Source: Cytidiella melzeri
Taxonomy: Eukaryota > Basidiomycota > Agaricomycetes > Polyporales > Irpicaceae
Direction: 5' to 3'
Assembly (NCBI GenBank): GCA_022592445.1
Contig: JABYQR010000191.1
Coordinates: forward strand, 23,810-87,809
Length of the DNA stretch: 64,000 bases
A program made the translations under genes and the position numbers. The notes under the pieces are model-generated. The model ran no database searches. It was not told the DNA's origin and saw only the letters and a list, made by a program, of their open reading frames with translations. Of this stretch, positions 21,933 through 33,155 are shown in pieces (the stretch's first letter is position 1; each line of letters opens with the position of its first letter).

Positions 21933-24419
21933 ATGTCCTCCAACTTCCTCGGATTGTATCCCAAGACATCCTACCGGGTGTTCAACCTTCAAGCCCACCC
22001 AGAACACGTAAGTTACAACTCTCTTCGTCCCTCAATGCGGCTGACACTTCTTCTAGCCCTCTCAGGCAAGACCTCAAGTCGTCGCTGGCGCGAACGGCAT
22101 GTCGCACATGGCCGTCTATCAAGACGCATACCGCAGGGCAGAAGCCTTTCTCCGCGAGAAGGAGCAAAGCGGGTCCGACAAGATTATTGTAGACAAAAAA
22201 GTTAGTCTGTCACCAGCTTGACCACGCAATGCAGGCTGACTTCATTAGGTCACCAACCAGGCCAATGATCATCACGACATCGGCTCCGAAACTCGTCTCA
22301 GCGAGGCAACTGGCTCCAGCTTTGAATGCGAAGATGAGCTCAAGACCGTCCGCCGCGCCCTCGCCGAGGCGACCAGCCAAGTTGAGACGGCTCAAGAACT
22401 TTCTACGAAGTATGAAGAAAAGATCAGTCAGCTCACCGACACCAACAGTCGCACTCTCTCTGCTCTCGAGGACGCACGGGTGGTCGCAGAGCAGCATCGC
22501 AGGATGAGTGCTAACCTCAACGTTGCGCTCATGACAGATTCCGCTGCCAAGCAGGCCCTCAAGAAGGAGAACTCGAAACTCAGCCGGTCGCTGAAAGAGG
22601 CTGAGGCTGACAAGCGCCGGCTTCAAAGCGAAGTTGTCGTACTGCACCAGGACAAACGCACTGTCGAGCACGACTTTGAGGAAGCCACTGAGGAGATCGT
22701 CAGCCTCAAGACCCATCTCGACGACGCAGACCGCGAGTTAACTACCTTCCAGGCCAAGCACTCTGAGACCGAAGCTACCACCGTTGTTCTACGCAGCCAG
22801 ATCGACACCCTGTCAGCCAACTACGATAGGGTGGCCTTGGAGAAGCTATCGCTCGAACGCGTTCTTACACAGGCTCAGTTCATTATTGAGAAGGAGATGA
22901 CGTGTGCCAGCGAAACGCTTACCACGCTGACCCTCGTGCGAGAGAAGAACATGACACTCGAACAGATGCTCAAGCAATCCGGCGATCTTCTTATTGCTGC
23001 CAACGAACGCGTCGTTACTTTGGAGTCTGAGCTGGAGGATCTCAGGGACAACGAGGACTCTAGCGACGACGGCGAGTTTCACTTCAGCGCAAGCACATTC
23101 GAGTTGGAGCTCGAACGCGAAATGTATCAGAGTCAGGAACAGGAGGCCCTTGTGGCTCTTGAGGCTGAGAAGGGATCGCGGCTCGCTACTGAGAAGGCCC
23201 TAGACTCCTGTCGCAAAATGCTGCTGGAATCCGACGCTCTTCTTGCTGCTGCTAACGAACGCACTGCTGCCCTGGAATCCGAGTTGGTCAGTCTCAAGCA
23301 CGTCGAAGACTCCAGCTGCGACGACAGCGAGTTCCATTTCAGCGCGAGCACGTTCGAGCTCGAGCTGGAACGCGAGATGTACCAGAGTCAGGAACAGGAA
23401 GCGCTTAAGGCTTTCGAGGCTGAAAAGGAAGCGCGGCTAGTTGCTGAGGAGGCCCTGGCTACCTGCCACAAGATGCTTAGCGAGTCCGATGCTCTTCTCG
23501 CTGCTGCCAACGAGCGCACTGCTGCACTGGAATCCGAACTGGGAAACCTCAGGGACGTCGAAGATGCCAGCGACGACGCCAGTGACGACAGCGAGTTTCA
23601 CTTCAGCGCGAGTACCTTCGAGCTGGAGCTGGAACGCGAAATGTACCGGAGCCAGGAACAGGAAGCACTCGATGCCCTTGAGGCTGAGAAGAAAGCGCGA
23701 CTTGCAGCAGAAAAAGATCGGGATCTCTTCCGCGAGAATCAACAGCTCGCGTTTGCGGCCGTTGAGCAGGCAGCTGCGAAGGAACGGGCTGAGCTAGCTA
23801 CTCAGCTCCAGGTCGCTCTCACGACGATAACGGAGCTCGCTTCCTCGGTGCAGACGGAAAAGGACCTCAACGCCGCGATATACGCTCAGCTTACCACCGA
23901 GTGCGATGCTCTTGCGCGTGCTTGCGATACTAGCAAGGCGACTCCAAAGAAGTCTGATTCCTTCCAACGGCGATACCTCAACTTCAATGACTCGAACGTT
24001 CCTCTTGCTCCGGAAGGCCAGATGACAACACCAGCCAGGTTCGCTCGAGCAGATAAAGAGAATGACGGAGTAGTGCTACAGGTGAACAAGCAACATACTC
24101 CGCAACGCACTTCAGCATAGACTAATTCCTCTCTGCAGAAATCTCTGTCAATGCGTTCTACTCATTTTGCGTTTGGCGATATCTCCATGTGCGATCCGCC
24201 GTCGCTAGCTTGGCAGCCATTCCCCTTCCAGGAAGCTGCCACACAGAGCTTCTCGAGTATCGATCTTTTGAGCTGCTTTGTAAGTGTTCTGGTTCTCCGT
24301 TCGATCAACTCTGGCTAACTGAACCTCCTCAGACGCAGAGCGGTGTCGCCTCTGAATTTACGGGCGATGGCTACGACGGCGTCACCATGTTCGGCGTGTC
24401 TTTTCCCGCGTTATCCTGA
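21933..24419 (+). CDS. Coiled-coil protein with three long internal repeats, function unknown
   Basis: Five exons (21933-22007, 22057-22200, 22249-24081, 24139-24279, 24333-24419) give 759 residues. I do not recognise the gene. Most of residues 75-600 is predicted by eye to be coiled coil, rich in Glu, Leu, Lys and Ala heptads. Residues 355-600 hold three near-identical repeats of 85-88 residues, each containing FHFSASTFELELEREMY and SQEQEAL. The C-terminus is not helical and ends in FPALS. Reading straight through 24081 would end the protein at 24120, but a well-formed intron there (GTGAAC donor, CTAAT branch motif, CTGCAG acceptor) joins an open 47-codon exon and another spliced exon, so I prefer the longer model. 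No signal peptide or membrane span is seen. A structural or scaffold role is only a guess. Confidence 0.75.
22985..23740 (+). repeat. Three tandem in-frame repeats (255 and 264 nt spacing)
   Basis: The motif FHFSASTFELELERE starts near 23077, 23332 and 23596, so the units are 255 and 264 nt apart. Each unit also has an (A)ANER...LESEL segment ahead of an Asp/Ser-rich linker. The extra nine bases in the third unit come from a duplicated Asp/Ala/Ser codon run. Confidence 0.9.
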
Positions 24420-25204
24420 GGCGAAGACCACTCGGTGACATCCGTCACGAACAATCTCTTGGTTTTTTTTTTCTATGCACCACATATACACAAAATATAT
24501 TCCACCATTCTCGCTCTTCTTTTCCGTTCTTTCCCGACTTTCCTCTTCTGTTTTATCATAAAAACCGCCGTAGCAGTAGTAACCCCCTGATTTATCCCGG
24601 GTAGTAGTAGCCCTGATATCTCTTCATAGTAGTAGTCTTTCTCTCTCTCTCTCTCTCTCTCTCCCCTCTTCCGAACCCATCTGCCCTCCATCCGCTCTTC
24701 ACCTTTCATCCCATTCTGGCTCTGGGCACCCGCGACCTTTCTTACCAGATCACGTCCTGGTGAGTAACTTACTGCGCTCCTTCCATATCTCTCTGACAAT
24801 ATTTCCAGACTAAGCAACCAGTGTGCTGTCCATTGCAGCCTGCTCAGTCTCGACCTATTTCCCCGCGACCGGACAACCCTCATCCGCTTCCGGACGTCAA
24901 CGTTCTTTACCCTACGCGTCGTCTCCTACGCCCTTAAGAGACAAACACAACTCCCTGTCATTTCACCGCCTTCAAGTCTATTTCAACGTCGATATGATCT
25001 TGCGCGCGACCGCCCCGCTCGCCTCGACGTTGTACTCGAATATGACAAGAAGTAACCTTTGGGACATCTTCCGTCTTTGGGGTCTTGCTCCGCTCCACTT
25101 TGCAGTCACCCACTTCGATTTCCACCTATACCAATGTTGCTTGCTTCCGCCCGAGCACAGCAATAACGTATTCTACTGAATCGGAAGTGATAGCTGAGCT
25201 CGAG
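24420..25204 (+). other. Possible leader/transcript region, no recognised gene
   Basis: A (CT)n microsatellite lies at about 24640-24663. Two intron-like segments follow: GTGAGT to TTCCAG at 24761-24809, and GTAACC to TTGCAG at 25052-25106. Joining across the second keeps a frame open from about 24810 to a stop near 25164, but there is no start codon and no known domain. It may be a non-coding or decayed transcript. Confidence 0.2.
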
Positions 25205-25265
25205 TGACCAATTGTATCAAGCATATAATTCCCCTTCTTCTCTTTGAATCCGTACCCATGATATT
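25205..25265 (+). repeat. Diverged copy of the 3' flank of the secreted-protein locus
   Basis: About 60 bases beginning GTGACCAATTGTATCAAG resemble 26958-27020, downstream of the first secreted-protein gene. This suggests a remnant of a third related locus. Confidence 0.5.
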
Positions 25266-26063
25266 GGAAGAAATCTGTGAGCTCAGCGTTGCAGTTATAA
25301 AAGTTGCAGCTCCGACTGCGCACATGTTCCTAGTATACTGGGTAAATGAATACCGTGGATTTTCACCGAGTTTGCTCTCAACAAACAAGCATTTCAAGCC
25401 GACTCGAGTGTGCTCATTTAAATGATCCGGACATACAGGCTGGGTAGTTGCAAGAACAAAAACAATCGAGATTAATCCTCACTCATTCTCACACGAATAA
25501 TACTCTGTCCAGATCATTTAGGTAGACTGTGTCAGTCTACCACGTTAGTAGACTAGCAGTCTCGGCACACCCTGCAAAGTCTGTAAGAAATCGTGCGTGC
25601 GGTCGTCTGCGCGACTCGATTGCGTTATGAGCTAATGATTACTAGATACAAATTCCATGGCTTACATGCATACATGTACGTACCGACGGATGTAGACTTT
25701 AGAAGCATAAACTTGAAACAACATGAAACCAAAGCCGGGATTAAGGCAATATTGTGGCGCAGATGTGGTGCAGCTTGAAACTCAAACTGAAACTTCGACA
25801 AAGTTCCGTGTACAGGCTCTTGATGGCCAGTTCAAAGCAATGCAGGTAGTCACGCTCGGAATAACGTGTCGGAGGTGACCTTGGCCTTCTTCCCTTCAGG
25901 CTATTCTGTCGGTAGCTTTCAACCAGTGGCTGAGCGGGAGGAAGCACTGATGGTGGTCACACCCTAACCTGGGCTACAGCACTACCATCAAACCCTGAAA
26001 TGCGGACGTTCCTGGCCCCTGGGTGTATTCTCCTGTTGGTTGCTTCATCACTGCACATGACAG
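25266..26063. other. Repeat-derived flank of the first secreted-protein locus
   Basis: No gene is seen. The part from about 25875 onward matches about 56055 onward at the second locus (for example GGTGACCTTG..CCTTCT), so the two loci share upstream DNA as well as coding sequence. Confidence 0.4.
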
Positions 26064-26078
26064 TATATATAAAGCCCC
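26064..26078 (+). promoter_or_regulatory. TATA box of secreted-protein gene 1
   Basis: TATATATAAAGCCCC lies about 200 bp before the ATG. The same box and surrounding sequence recur at the same distance before the paralogue at 56867. Confidence 0.6.
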
Positions 26079-26269
26079 ATGTCACCATCCTTGTACTTTA
26101 GCACACCCCCATCATCCCAAGTCATTTCATTGCTTCAGCGCTGGCCGTTCAGTACTTATTGTCTGCTGCACTTGTTTTAGGACACTGTACTGAAATTTTC
26201 CTGGTAGCTAGCTGTCTTCTCAGCCCTTTCAAATGTTGTAAACACCCTTGACATCTTATGATTCCTATC

Positions 26270-26892
26270 ATGAGGCCCTTAACCTTCTTCATTTTGTTTG
26301 CTGCTGTTGTCATCTGCATATTTTGTGCTGTGGCTGTGTCTGCGGCCCCATATGGGCCGTATGTTGACTCAAACAACTCCAACTTGAAGAGATATGGCAC
26401 AGCCAAAGTATCCAACTTGAATGATGTAGTTCATGCACCTCATCTCATCAAACGGGTACCACCTTTTGCAAGACTCCTTGCAAAGTTTAGAATGCAAGTA
26501 CGCCCAGCACTGCCATCACTACCGGGACCTTTGCCAACACCACTGAGACCTCTGCCAACTCCATCAAGACTGCTTTCAACTCCACCAAGACCACTTCCAG
26601 CACTTCCACCAAGACCACTTCCAGCACTTCCACCAAGACCACTTCCAACACTACCGTCAAGACCACTGCCAACGCCACCAGTGATGCTGCAGAGACTGCC
26701 AGCAATGCTGGCATCATCACAAAAACAGGCGGCAGATCCATCATTCAAACTTTTGGACAGTCTGTCGGAAGATAACAAAAATCCTTGGCATTGAGCATTC
26801 AAAGGGGCTTCAACCCCACATGGGTGCCAGAGGCCACAGCAGACGCCATGCGGAAGTGGCTCATTGCCAACCCAGGCAGGATGCCTGCCTAG
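26270..26892 (+). CDS. Small secreted protein, paralogue 1 (frame uncertain)
   Basis: The start at 26270 is preferred over the ATG at 26258 because it aligns with the paralogue's start. Residues 1-26 form a clear signal peptide (FFILFAAVVICIFCAVAVSA, cut near Ala-Ala). A Lys-Arg site, HLIKR|VPP, suits Kex2-type processing and is matched in the paralogue. Read without splicing, the protein is 174 residues, ends at 26794 and carries a Pro-rich octapeptide repeat (RPLPALPP). A second frame over the same DNA is Ser/Thr-rich (KTTSSTST repeats) and, apart from one TAA at about 26771, runs on to FNPTWVPEATADAMRKWL and a stop at 26890-26892. A GTACCA donor immediately after the Lys-Arg codons could switch to that frame. 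I cannot tell whether this is an intron or a frameshift. No enzymatic function can be assigned. Confidence 0.55.
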
Positions 26893-27029
26893 TTGAGTCT
26901 GATCTGGATGGGTGTTAATGTGGAATACATGTGAGGAGCAGTAGTGGTAGTGGGGTGGTGGTGACCAGTTGTATCAAGTATTAAACCCTGTTTTTGCTTC
27001 TTGAATCCATACACATGATTGTCATTGTC
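26893..27029. other. 3' flank of secreted-protein gene 1
   Basis: Contains the segment (26958-27020) repeated in diverged form at 25205-25265. No gene is present; the copia insertion begins just after. Confidence 0.4.
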
Positions 27030-27034
27030 AATGA
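27030..27034. repeat. Target-site duplication AATGA (left)
   Basis: AATGA directly abuts the left LTR and recurs at 32068-32072 directly after the right LTR, marking the insertion site of the copia element. Confidence 0.85.
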
Positions 27035-27364
27035 TATTGCAGGGTTACGAGAGAGCCGCTCTAGTGTACGCGAAGCGTTGTAGTCTCAGTAAGCCTCGAG
27101 AAAAAGAGGTACTAGAATGTAATTGCACTGCTAACCTAGTGTACGCGAAGCGTTGTAGTCTACAGTGCATCAGACAATGTAAAGACAGTGTATAGAATGA
27201 ATGAACTAACCTCAGTAAGCCTCGATAAAAAGAGGTACTGAGGACAAAGAGTTCGGTCGCCCGAAGATTGAAAACTACGGGCGCTCATACGCTACACTAT
27301 AGTCCGTAAAAGGAAAGTGTTGTTCATACCTGATGAACCGTACCGAAAACCTTCGATTCCAACA
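27035..27364 (-). repeat. 3' LTR of copia element
   Basis: 330 bp. It contains two copies of GTGTACGCGAAGCGTTGTAG and two of a hairpin-forming CCTCGA(T/G)AAAAAGAGG, in the same order as the other LTR. Confidence 0.93.
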
Positions 27365-27385
27365 CGCCCACTCAGCAGGTATGAA

Positions 27386-30300
27386 CTACAATTGGCCCAT
27401 ACCATCCAGAAAACGACTGTGCTTCTCGCGAGCGAGAGGCTTTGTCATGATGTCAGCAACCTGGTCTCCAGTGGGAACATATTCAGGTAGAATAAGGCCG
27501 TCGTCGTATGCATCGCGCGTGAAGTGATATCGGACCGCGATGTGCTTCGTGCGTTCGTGGTGTTCCGGATTCTTGATCAGGGCAATGGCGGACTGATTGT
27601 CAATGAGGAGAGGGACAGTGTAAGAAGAAGAAAGATGTCCAATCTCAATAAGAAATGCGCGAAGCCAAATGGCTTCCTTGGTGGCGTGCGAAGCTGCCAT
27701 GTATTCGGCCTCAGTGCTCGAAAGAGCGGTTGAATGCTGTCGCTTCGATGACCAGCTAATGGCGCCACCGGATAAGATGAAAACGTATCCAGTGATCGAG
27801 CGTCGATCGTTGGGGTCCGAGGCCCAGTCAGCGTCGACATAGCCAATGAGGTCGGCCGAAATCGAATTGCGTGCGTCCGGAGGAGTTCCGCAATACGTGA
27901 GGCGGAGGTCTTTGCTACCTCGAAGGTAACGGTAGACCCGGGTAATAGCGAGTAGGTGTTCTCGACCTGGGGTTGCGGCGTGCTTGCTCAAGGCGCCCAC
28001 TGAATAGGCAAGATCGGGTTGAGTCCCAATCATTGCGTACATCAGCGAGCCGAGCATTGACTGATACTGCTTGACGTTGACCTCGGACTCGTTAGCGGGA
28101 AGCTTGATGAGTTTCGAGTTGGGGTCCATAGGAGTGGAGACCAGTCGACTGTCAGAAAGTCTGAAGCGGTCGAGGATAGTGGTGATGAACTGTCGTTGTG
28201 ACAGCTCGAGAATGCGGCGTGGGCGGTCGCGTATGATCTCCATGTTGAGGATCCATCGGGCCTCGCCTAAATCGGTCATCTCAAACTCGCGGTGGAAGCT
28301 TGCCTTGAAAAGGTTGATGACCTTGACGTCCTTGGAGACAATGAGCATGTCGTCGACGTAGACGGCGCAGATGACAGGCGTGCCACTCTCCATCTTGAAG
28401 AAAACAGCGTGGTTGTGATGCGATCGAGTGAAACCACGGTCAGTGAATTCCTTTGCGAGCCGCTGGTACCATTGGCGGCTGGACTGCTTTAGGCCGTAGA
28501 GAGACTTCTTCAGCTTCCAGACGGAGCTGTCATTGCCTTCGAAGCCGGGAGGAGGCTTCATGTAGATCTCCTCGTTGAGATCACCGTTGAGGAAAGCGGA
28601 CTTGACGTCCATCTGGTGAATTTCGAGGTCCTCTTGAGCAGCAAGAGCGAGAATGGTGCGAATTGATGTGAATTTGGAAACCGGCGCAAACGTATCGTTG
28701 TAGTCGACTCCTTCAACCTGCGTAAAGCCCTTTGCGACGAGACGTGCCTTGTGCTTGACAATTTCACCGTCTGGTCCACGCTTAATGGCAAAGACCCAGC
28801 GGCAGTCTACAAGGGTCCGGTCCTTAGGCCTCTCCACCTCGTCGTACAGCTTCGCCTTGAGGAAAGCTTCCATCTCTGCAACACACGCAAGTCTCCATTC
28901 GAGAGCGTCTGGCCGTGCCATAGCTTGAGCGTAGGTGCGTGGTGGTTCGTCGAGTGAAGCCTTGAGAGCGTGCTGTTGCTCTGCTTCCTTTGCCTTTGCG
29001 ACCGCTTCAATGGAGGCCTTGTCCCTGGAGTTCAAGTTGAACTTGGGATGGTCGTCCTGAGTAGGCAGTTGCTTAGTTCGAGTAGAACGCCGGAGTTCAG
29101 GAGCAGGTGCAGGAATGTGACGAGTGCGTGATCGAGTGGCAGGTCCGGGAGCAGGAGCGGCATCTGGTACAACGTCCTCAACAGGAGGTTCTGGGTGAGG
29201 AGAGGGTGCACGCGAGATGGCCTGTTCAGCATCGGATTCAACATCTTGTACATCCGTCGACGTGTTCAACATGTCCTCCTTGGGTGTAGAGTCTCTGCTG
29301 CAATACAGAGGGGCTGAAGATGGTGAAACATTGAGGGTATCGTCGATGTCGATGATGACGCGGTCTGGGTCTAGCATGGAGCCTTCATCAAAGATGACGT
29401 CGCGTGACTCGTAAATGCGACCAGAGGGGCGGTGAAGAACACAGTAGGCCTTGCGATGTTCAGCATATCCAAGGTGCACGCACTCGAGTGACTTAGCATC
29501 GAGCTTCTTGCGCTTCTCCTCAGGAATGTGAACATAGGCTTTGCAGCCGAAGATGCGTAGATGGGCGACTGACGGTTTGTTGCCAGTGGACGCCTCATAT
29601 GGTGTCTTGCCATCAAGGGCGCGAGTCGGAGTACGTTGGAGGATGTGCGTGGCGTAGAGAACTGCGTGGCCCCAGTACGTCTTCGGAAGTCCAGCGTCCT
29701 TGAGCATAGTCCGTGCCATCTCCATGATCGTGCGGTTCATGCGCTCTGCGACACCATTTTCCTGCGGCGTGTAGGGATTTGTCTTCTCGTGGTGAATCCC
29801 TTTGCTGTGGAGAAACACCTCGAAATCGTCAGAGCAAAACTCGCCACCTCCGTCGCTACGGAAGTAGTTGCCTCGTTCACCAGTGAGGGCCTCAGCGCGA
29901 GCGTAGTAGTCCTTCGTGTGACTGAGAGTCTCACTTTTGTGCTTGAGAAGGTTGGTGACTGGGAGGTGAGAGGCTTCATCGACGTGGAGAGCGAAGTAGC
30001 GGTGACCTTGAGGTGTTTGGGTGTCCATTGGTCCGCAAACGTCAGCGTACACGCGGTTGAGGACGCGCGAGCTCTCGGTGTTGGATACCTTTGGAATGGG
30101 AAGACGAGTCTGCTTGCCCTCGAGGCAAGGGACGCAGATAGTCTTGGGGCGAGTCTGCTCACCGGTGATGTCCATCCCTTCGACCATGCCCTGTCGAACC
30201 ATCTTTAAGACGGAGTCAACGTTGATGTGACCGAGTTGGCGGTGCCAAGTCGTGACGTCAGCCTTAGCGACGGGCTTGACGTTGGCCTTGAGCGCGGTGA

Positions 30301-31663
30301 GAGGGAGTGGAGAGTCGGCGGAGTGCGCGCCCACTGAAGCGATGTAAGCGCGAAGGACTGGGAATGGCGTCGAGTTCAAGACGTAGAGGCCTTGGGTACA
30401 AGAGGCGCAGCCTGCCAGTTGGCCATCGTCGCGAAGGATATCGCAAGAGTTGTCCTTGAAGGCGATGTGGAAGCCTTTCTTGGTGAGGTGCAAGACAGAA
30501 AGAAGGTTCCCGTTGAGTTCTGGTACGTGGTAGACGTCAGAGAAGAGCGACTTCTTTTTCTGGTTCGCGCCAACGTGGAGGTTGACGGCTACGCGTCCAA
30601 TGCCGACAGCTTTGATAGCGCGGTCGTCGCCTAGAAGGACCTGGAGAGGCAAAGCGAGAGGTTGGTACGTGAGGAACCAGTGGCGTTGCGAACTCATGTG
30701 CACAGAGGCACCGGAGTCAATGATCCACTTCGAAGGGAGGTCGGCACGGCCGGCGTGACCGTTCACCATGAACAGCTGGAAGGTTTCAGAGTCCTCGCTG
30801 TGTTCCACGACGGCGACCTTTGCGTGCTCGCCCTCCTTCGACTTGTCCTTGTCCTTCCCTGCCTTGTCCTTCGAGGCCTTCTCCTCCTTATCCTTCTTCA
30901 TTTTCCTGCACTCCTCCGTCGGGTGGCCCTTCTTCTTACAGTAAAGGCACCGGACGTCCGACTTCTTGCTCTGCTGGCCGGACTTGGCCTTCCCGGTCTT
31001 GGCGAGAAGAGCGACCTGAGCCGGATCGCAACGCAAGTTCTCCTCCATGAGAATGGCGTTGATGACTACGTCGGTTGATGGCTTGTCGGTCGAGGCCATG
31101 AGTATGGTCGAGAGGACGGAGTACGAGGGAGTAAGGGACATAATCATCGCCGAAGCAATGATCGCGTCGTCGAGAGGTTGACCGAGAGACGTGAGAATGA
31201 AGCCTTTCTGGCGCATCGCATTGAGCTGGGGTTCGAGGGGCGTCTCGTCGGAGAGCGTGCCGCGGAAGAGGTCGGTGAGGAGCAGAACAATTGTCTGCTT
31301 ACCTTTGCCCTCGTATCACGTGTTGAGCTTCTCCCAAGCATCCTTCGCCAACGTAGTGTAGAGAACGCCATTCAGAGGCTCATCTCCGAGGGTGAGCGTG
31401 ATTTGCGCGAGCGCCTCCTGGTTCGAGCGCATAAATTCTGCGTGCTCGTCCGGTTTAGTCGATCCAGGGTCCTTTTGCGTGCCATCGACAATCCCCATCA
31501 GTCCGCACAGCTCGAGAACGGTTTTGATACGGTACTTCCACGTCTGGAAGTTCGAACCGTTGTCTTCCAACTTCCCAATGTCGAGAAGTTGATTGGAAGC
31601 GGCCACTTGGCGGGATGATGAGGTTGGTGAGGGTGTAGCCGGAGGGTCAGGAGTGGTCGACAT
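27386..31663 (-). pseudogene. copia gag-pol polyprotein, one in-frame stop
   Basis: The frame runs from an ATG at 31663 to a stop at 27386, 1,425 codons, interrupted once by TGA at 31318-31316 (about codon 116, inside gag; the flanking frame is unchanged and a CGA-to-TGA change would explain it). Domains in order: copia-type gag; zinc knuckle CLYCKKKGHPTEEC; protease site WIIDSGASVHMSS; GAG-pre-integrase TWHRQLGHIN; integrase core beginning YADVCGPMDT; reverse transcriptase with KARLVAKGFTQVEGVDYNDT and the catalytic YVDDMLIV; RNase H with YVDADWASDPNDRRS and SSTEAEYMAAS. The gene makes the particle and copying enzymes of the element. Because gag precedes pol in one frame, the stop would block nearly all product unless read through. 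Confidence 0.95.
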
Positions 31664-31736
31664 ATTGAATTAAGAGAGTGTTAAGCTTGTGTTTAAAAAG
31701 AGCGGGGTTGATTATAAGCTTCCGGGGCTCATAACC
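31664..31736 (-). other. copia leader with primer-binding site (31724-31736)
   Basis: Directly after the 5' LTR the minus strand reads GGTTATGAGCCCC. Its complement GGGGCTCATAACC matches the anticodon arm of eukaryotic initiator-methionine tRNA (anticodon CAT), not the tRNA 3' end. That is the half-tRNA priming arrangement known for Drosophila copia and yeast Ty5. Confidence 0.8.
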
Positions 31737-32067
31737 TATTGCAGGGTTACGAGAGAGCCGCTCTAGTGTACGCGAAGCGTTGTAGTCTCAGTAAGCCTCG
31801 ATAAAAAGAGGTACTAGAATGTAATTGCACTGCTAACCTAGTGTACGCGAAGCGTTGTAGTCTACAGTGCATCAGACAATGTAAAGACAGTGTATAGAAT
31901 GAATGAACTAACCTCAGTAAGCCTCGATAAAAAGAGGTACTGAGGAACAAAGAGTTCGGTCGCCCGAAGATTGAAAACTACGGGCGCTCATACGCTACAC
32001 TATAGTCCGTAAAAGGAAAGTGTCGTTCATACCTGATGAACCGTACCGAAAACCTTCGATTCCAACA
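31737..32067 (-). repeat. 5' LTR of copia element
   Basis: 331 bp, near-identical to the LTR at 27035-27364. It would contain the element's promoter. Confidence 0.93.
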
Positions 32068-32072
32068 AATGA
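32068..32072. repeat. Target-site duplication AATGA (right)
   Basis: Matches 27030-27034 and directly abuts the right LTR. Confidence 0.85.
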
Positions 32073-32453
32073 GACAAGGCTGGTACAAGATGAGCAGAAT
32101 ATATTGCTCTTCTGTCCCAGTCCATAGTCTCTCACAAAATCATTGATCAACAGATCATTGTTTTGTGGTAATCTGCAATCACTGAGTACTGATGTACTCT
32201 GTTCTCAAATCAGATGCCCTGGCAACTTGCCAACTAGCAATAACAGCCCAAGCATCTTCATTGCTTGTGTATGCGTGTAGTGAATAGCAAGGGTAAAGTA
32301 GCTAGCAATGGTAGCAAGGGGCTTCATTTATCTTGTCATCAATTTTGTGCCATGTCAACTCCTGATGCAATAACTGGTTGTAGTACTTGATGAAAACTCA
32401 CTGCTGATGCACATCAGAAAAACATCATTGACATGCTATAAAAAGATAGGAGT
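32073..32453. other. AT-rich repeat-derived spacer
   Basis: No gene is seen. It includes a short stretch (CTCACTGCTGATGCA) shared with the foldback repeat family at 53-54 kb. Confidence 0.3.
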
Positions 32454-33123
32454 TGTTGTAGATAGCCTGACTAGTCCTTATTTTTTTACATTTTACCTCT
32501 AGTTTACCCCTTGTAAACCTCTTGCAAACCCTTTGCAAGCTCCTTGGATGTCTATCAAGCATCTGTATCACGTGGCTGAAACCCTCTACATGGTCACATT
32601 TCTTGCTGCTATGTCTCACTGGCACATAACTCAGCTTATGTAAGACCACATGGTTACAAACACATGTCTCAGCCTATAGCTAGGGGTTGATGTCATAGAT
32701 ACTTTCACATGGACTCCTATTGCTGTTGAGCTATTAATCTCTCCATGGTTATAGTGTTCTTACAAGTGTGAGACCTGAATACAAAGGCTGGTCTTTTTAT
32801 AGAAAATTCTCTCATAGGTAGAAGTCTCGGCAGAGTCCAGACAATAGCTATTGTTTCTGTTTAGGTAGTTCTTTTGTTCTTTCATCACACATGACTTCAG
32901 GCCAAGCCTGGTCTGTGCACACGTTATGAAGTCTATATAAGATGCTGCATGTACAATCTTGGTCCCCCATCTCGGCCTCTTGGTTTGTACTGGGCTAGGT
33001 AAGCAAACCCCCTCTGTACTACATAGCTGGTAGTCACAACACTAACTTGGTCTTTACTGGGCTATATACTTGCATAAGGTCTTATAGCTGGTGAATGCAT
33101 TGTGCTTCACGCCTGCCACCTCC

Positions 33124-33155
<32 letters not shown>

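Larger units (their letters stand above)
27035..32067 (-). mobile_element. Nearly intact Ty1/copia LTR retrotransposon
   Basis: The element is 5,033 bp on the minus strand, bounded by two LTRs of about 330 bp and the 5-bp duplication AATGA. The LTRs start TGTTGGAATC (minus strand) and differ at only about three positions by eye, so the insertion is young. Between them lie a primer-binding site next to the 5' LTR, one gag-pol frame in the copia order (gag, protease, integrase, reverse transcriptase, RNase H) and a short spacer before the 3' LTR. The only lesion I see in the coding region is one in-frame TGA. It inserted immediately downstream of secreted-protein gene 1. Confidence 0.95.

Noticed and set aside
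29636..31078. Long plus-strand frames opposite the copia gag-pol (29636-30208, 30662-31078)
   Set aside because: They are antisense shadows of a GC-rich conserved coding frame.
31316..31318. TGA in copia as a programmed gag-pol readthrough site
   Set aside because: It falls early inside gag rather than between gag and protease, so a nonsense change is the simpler explanation.
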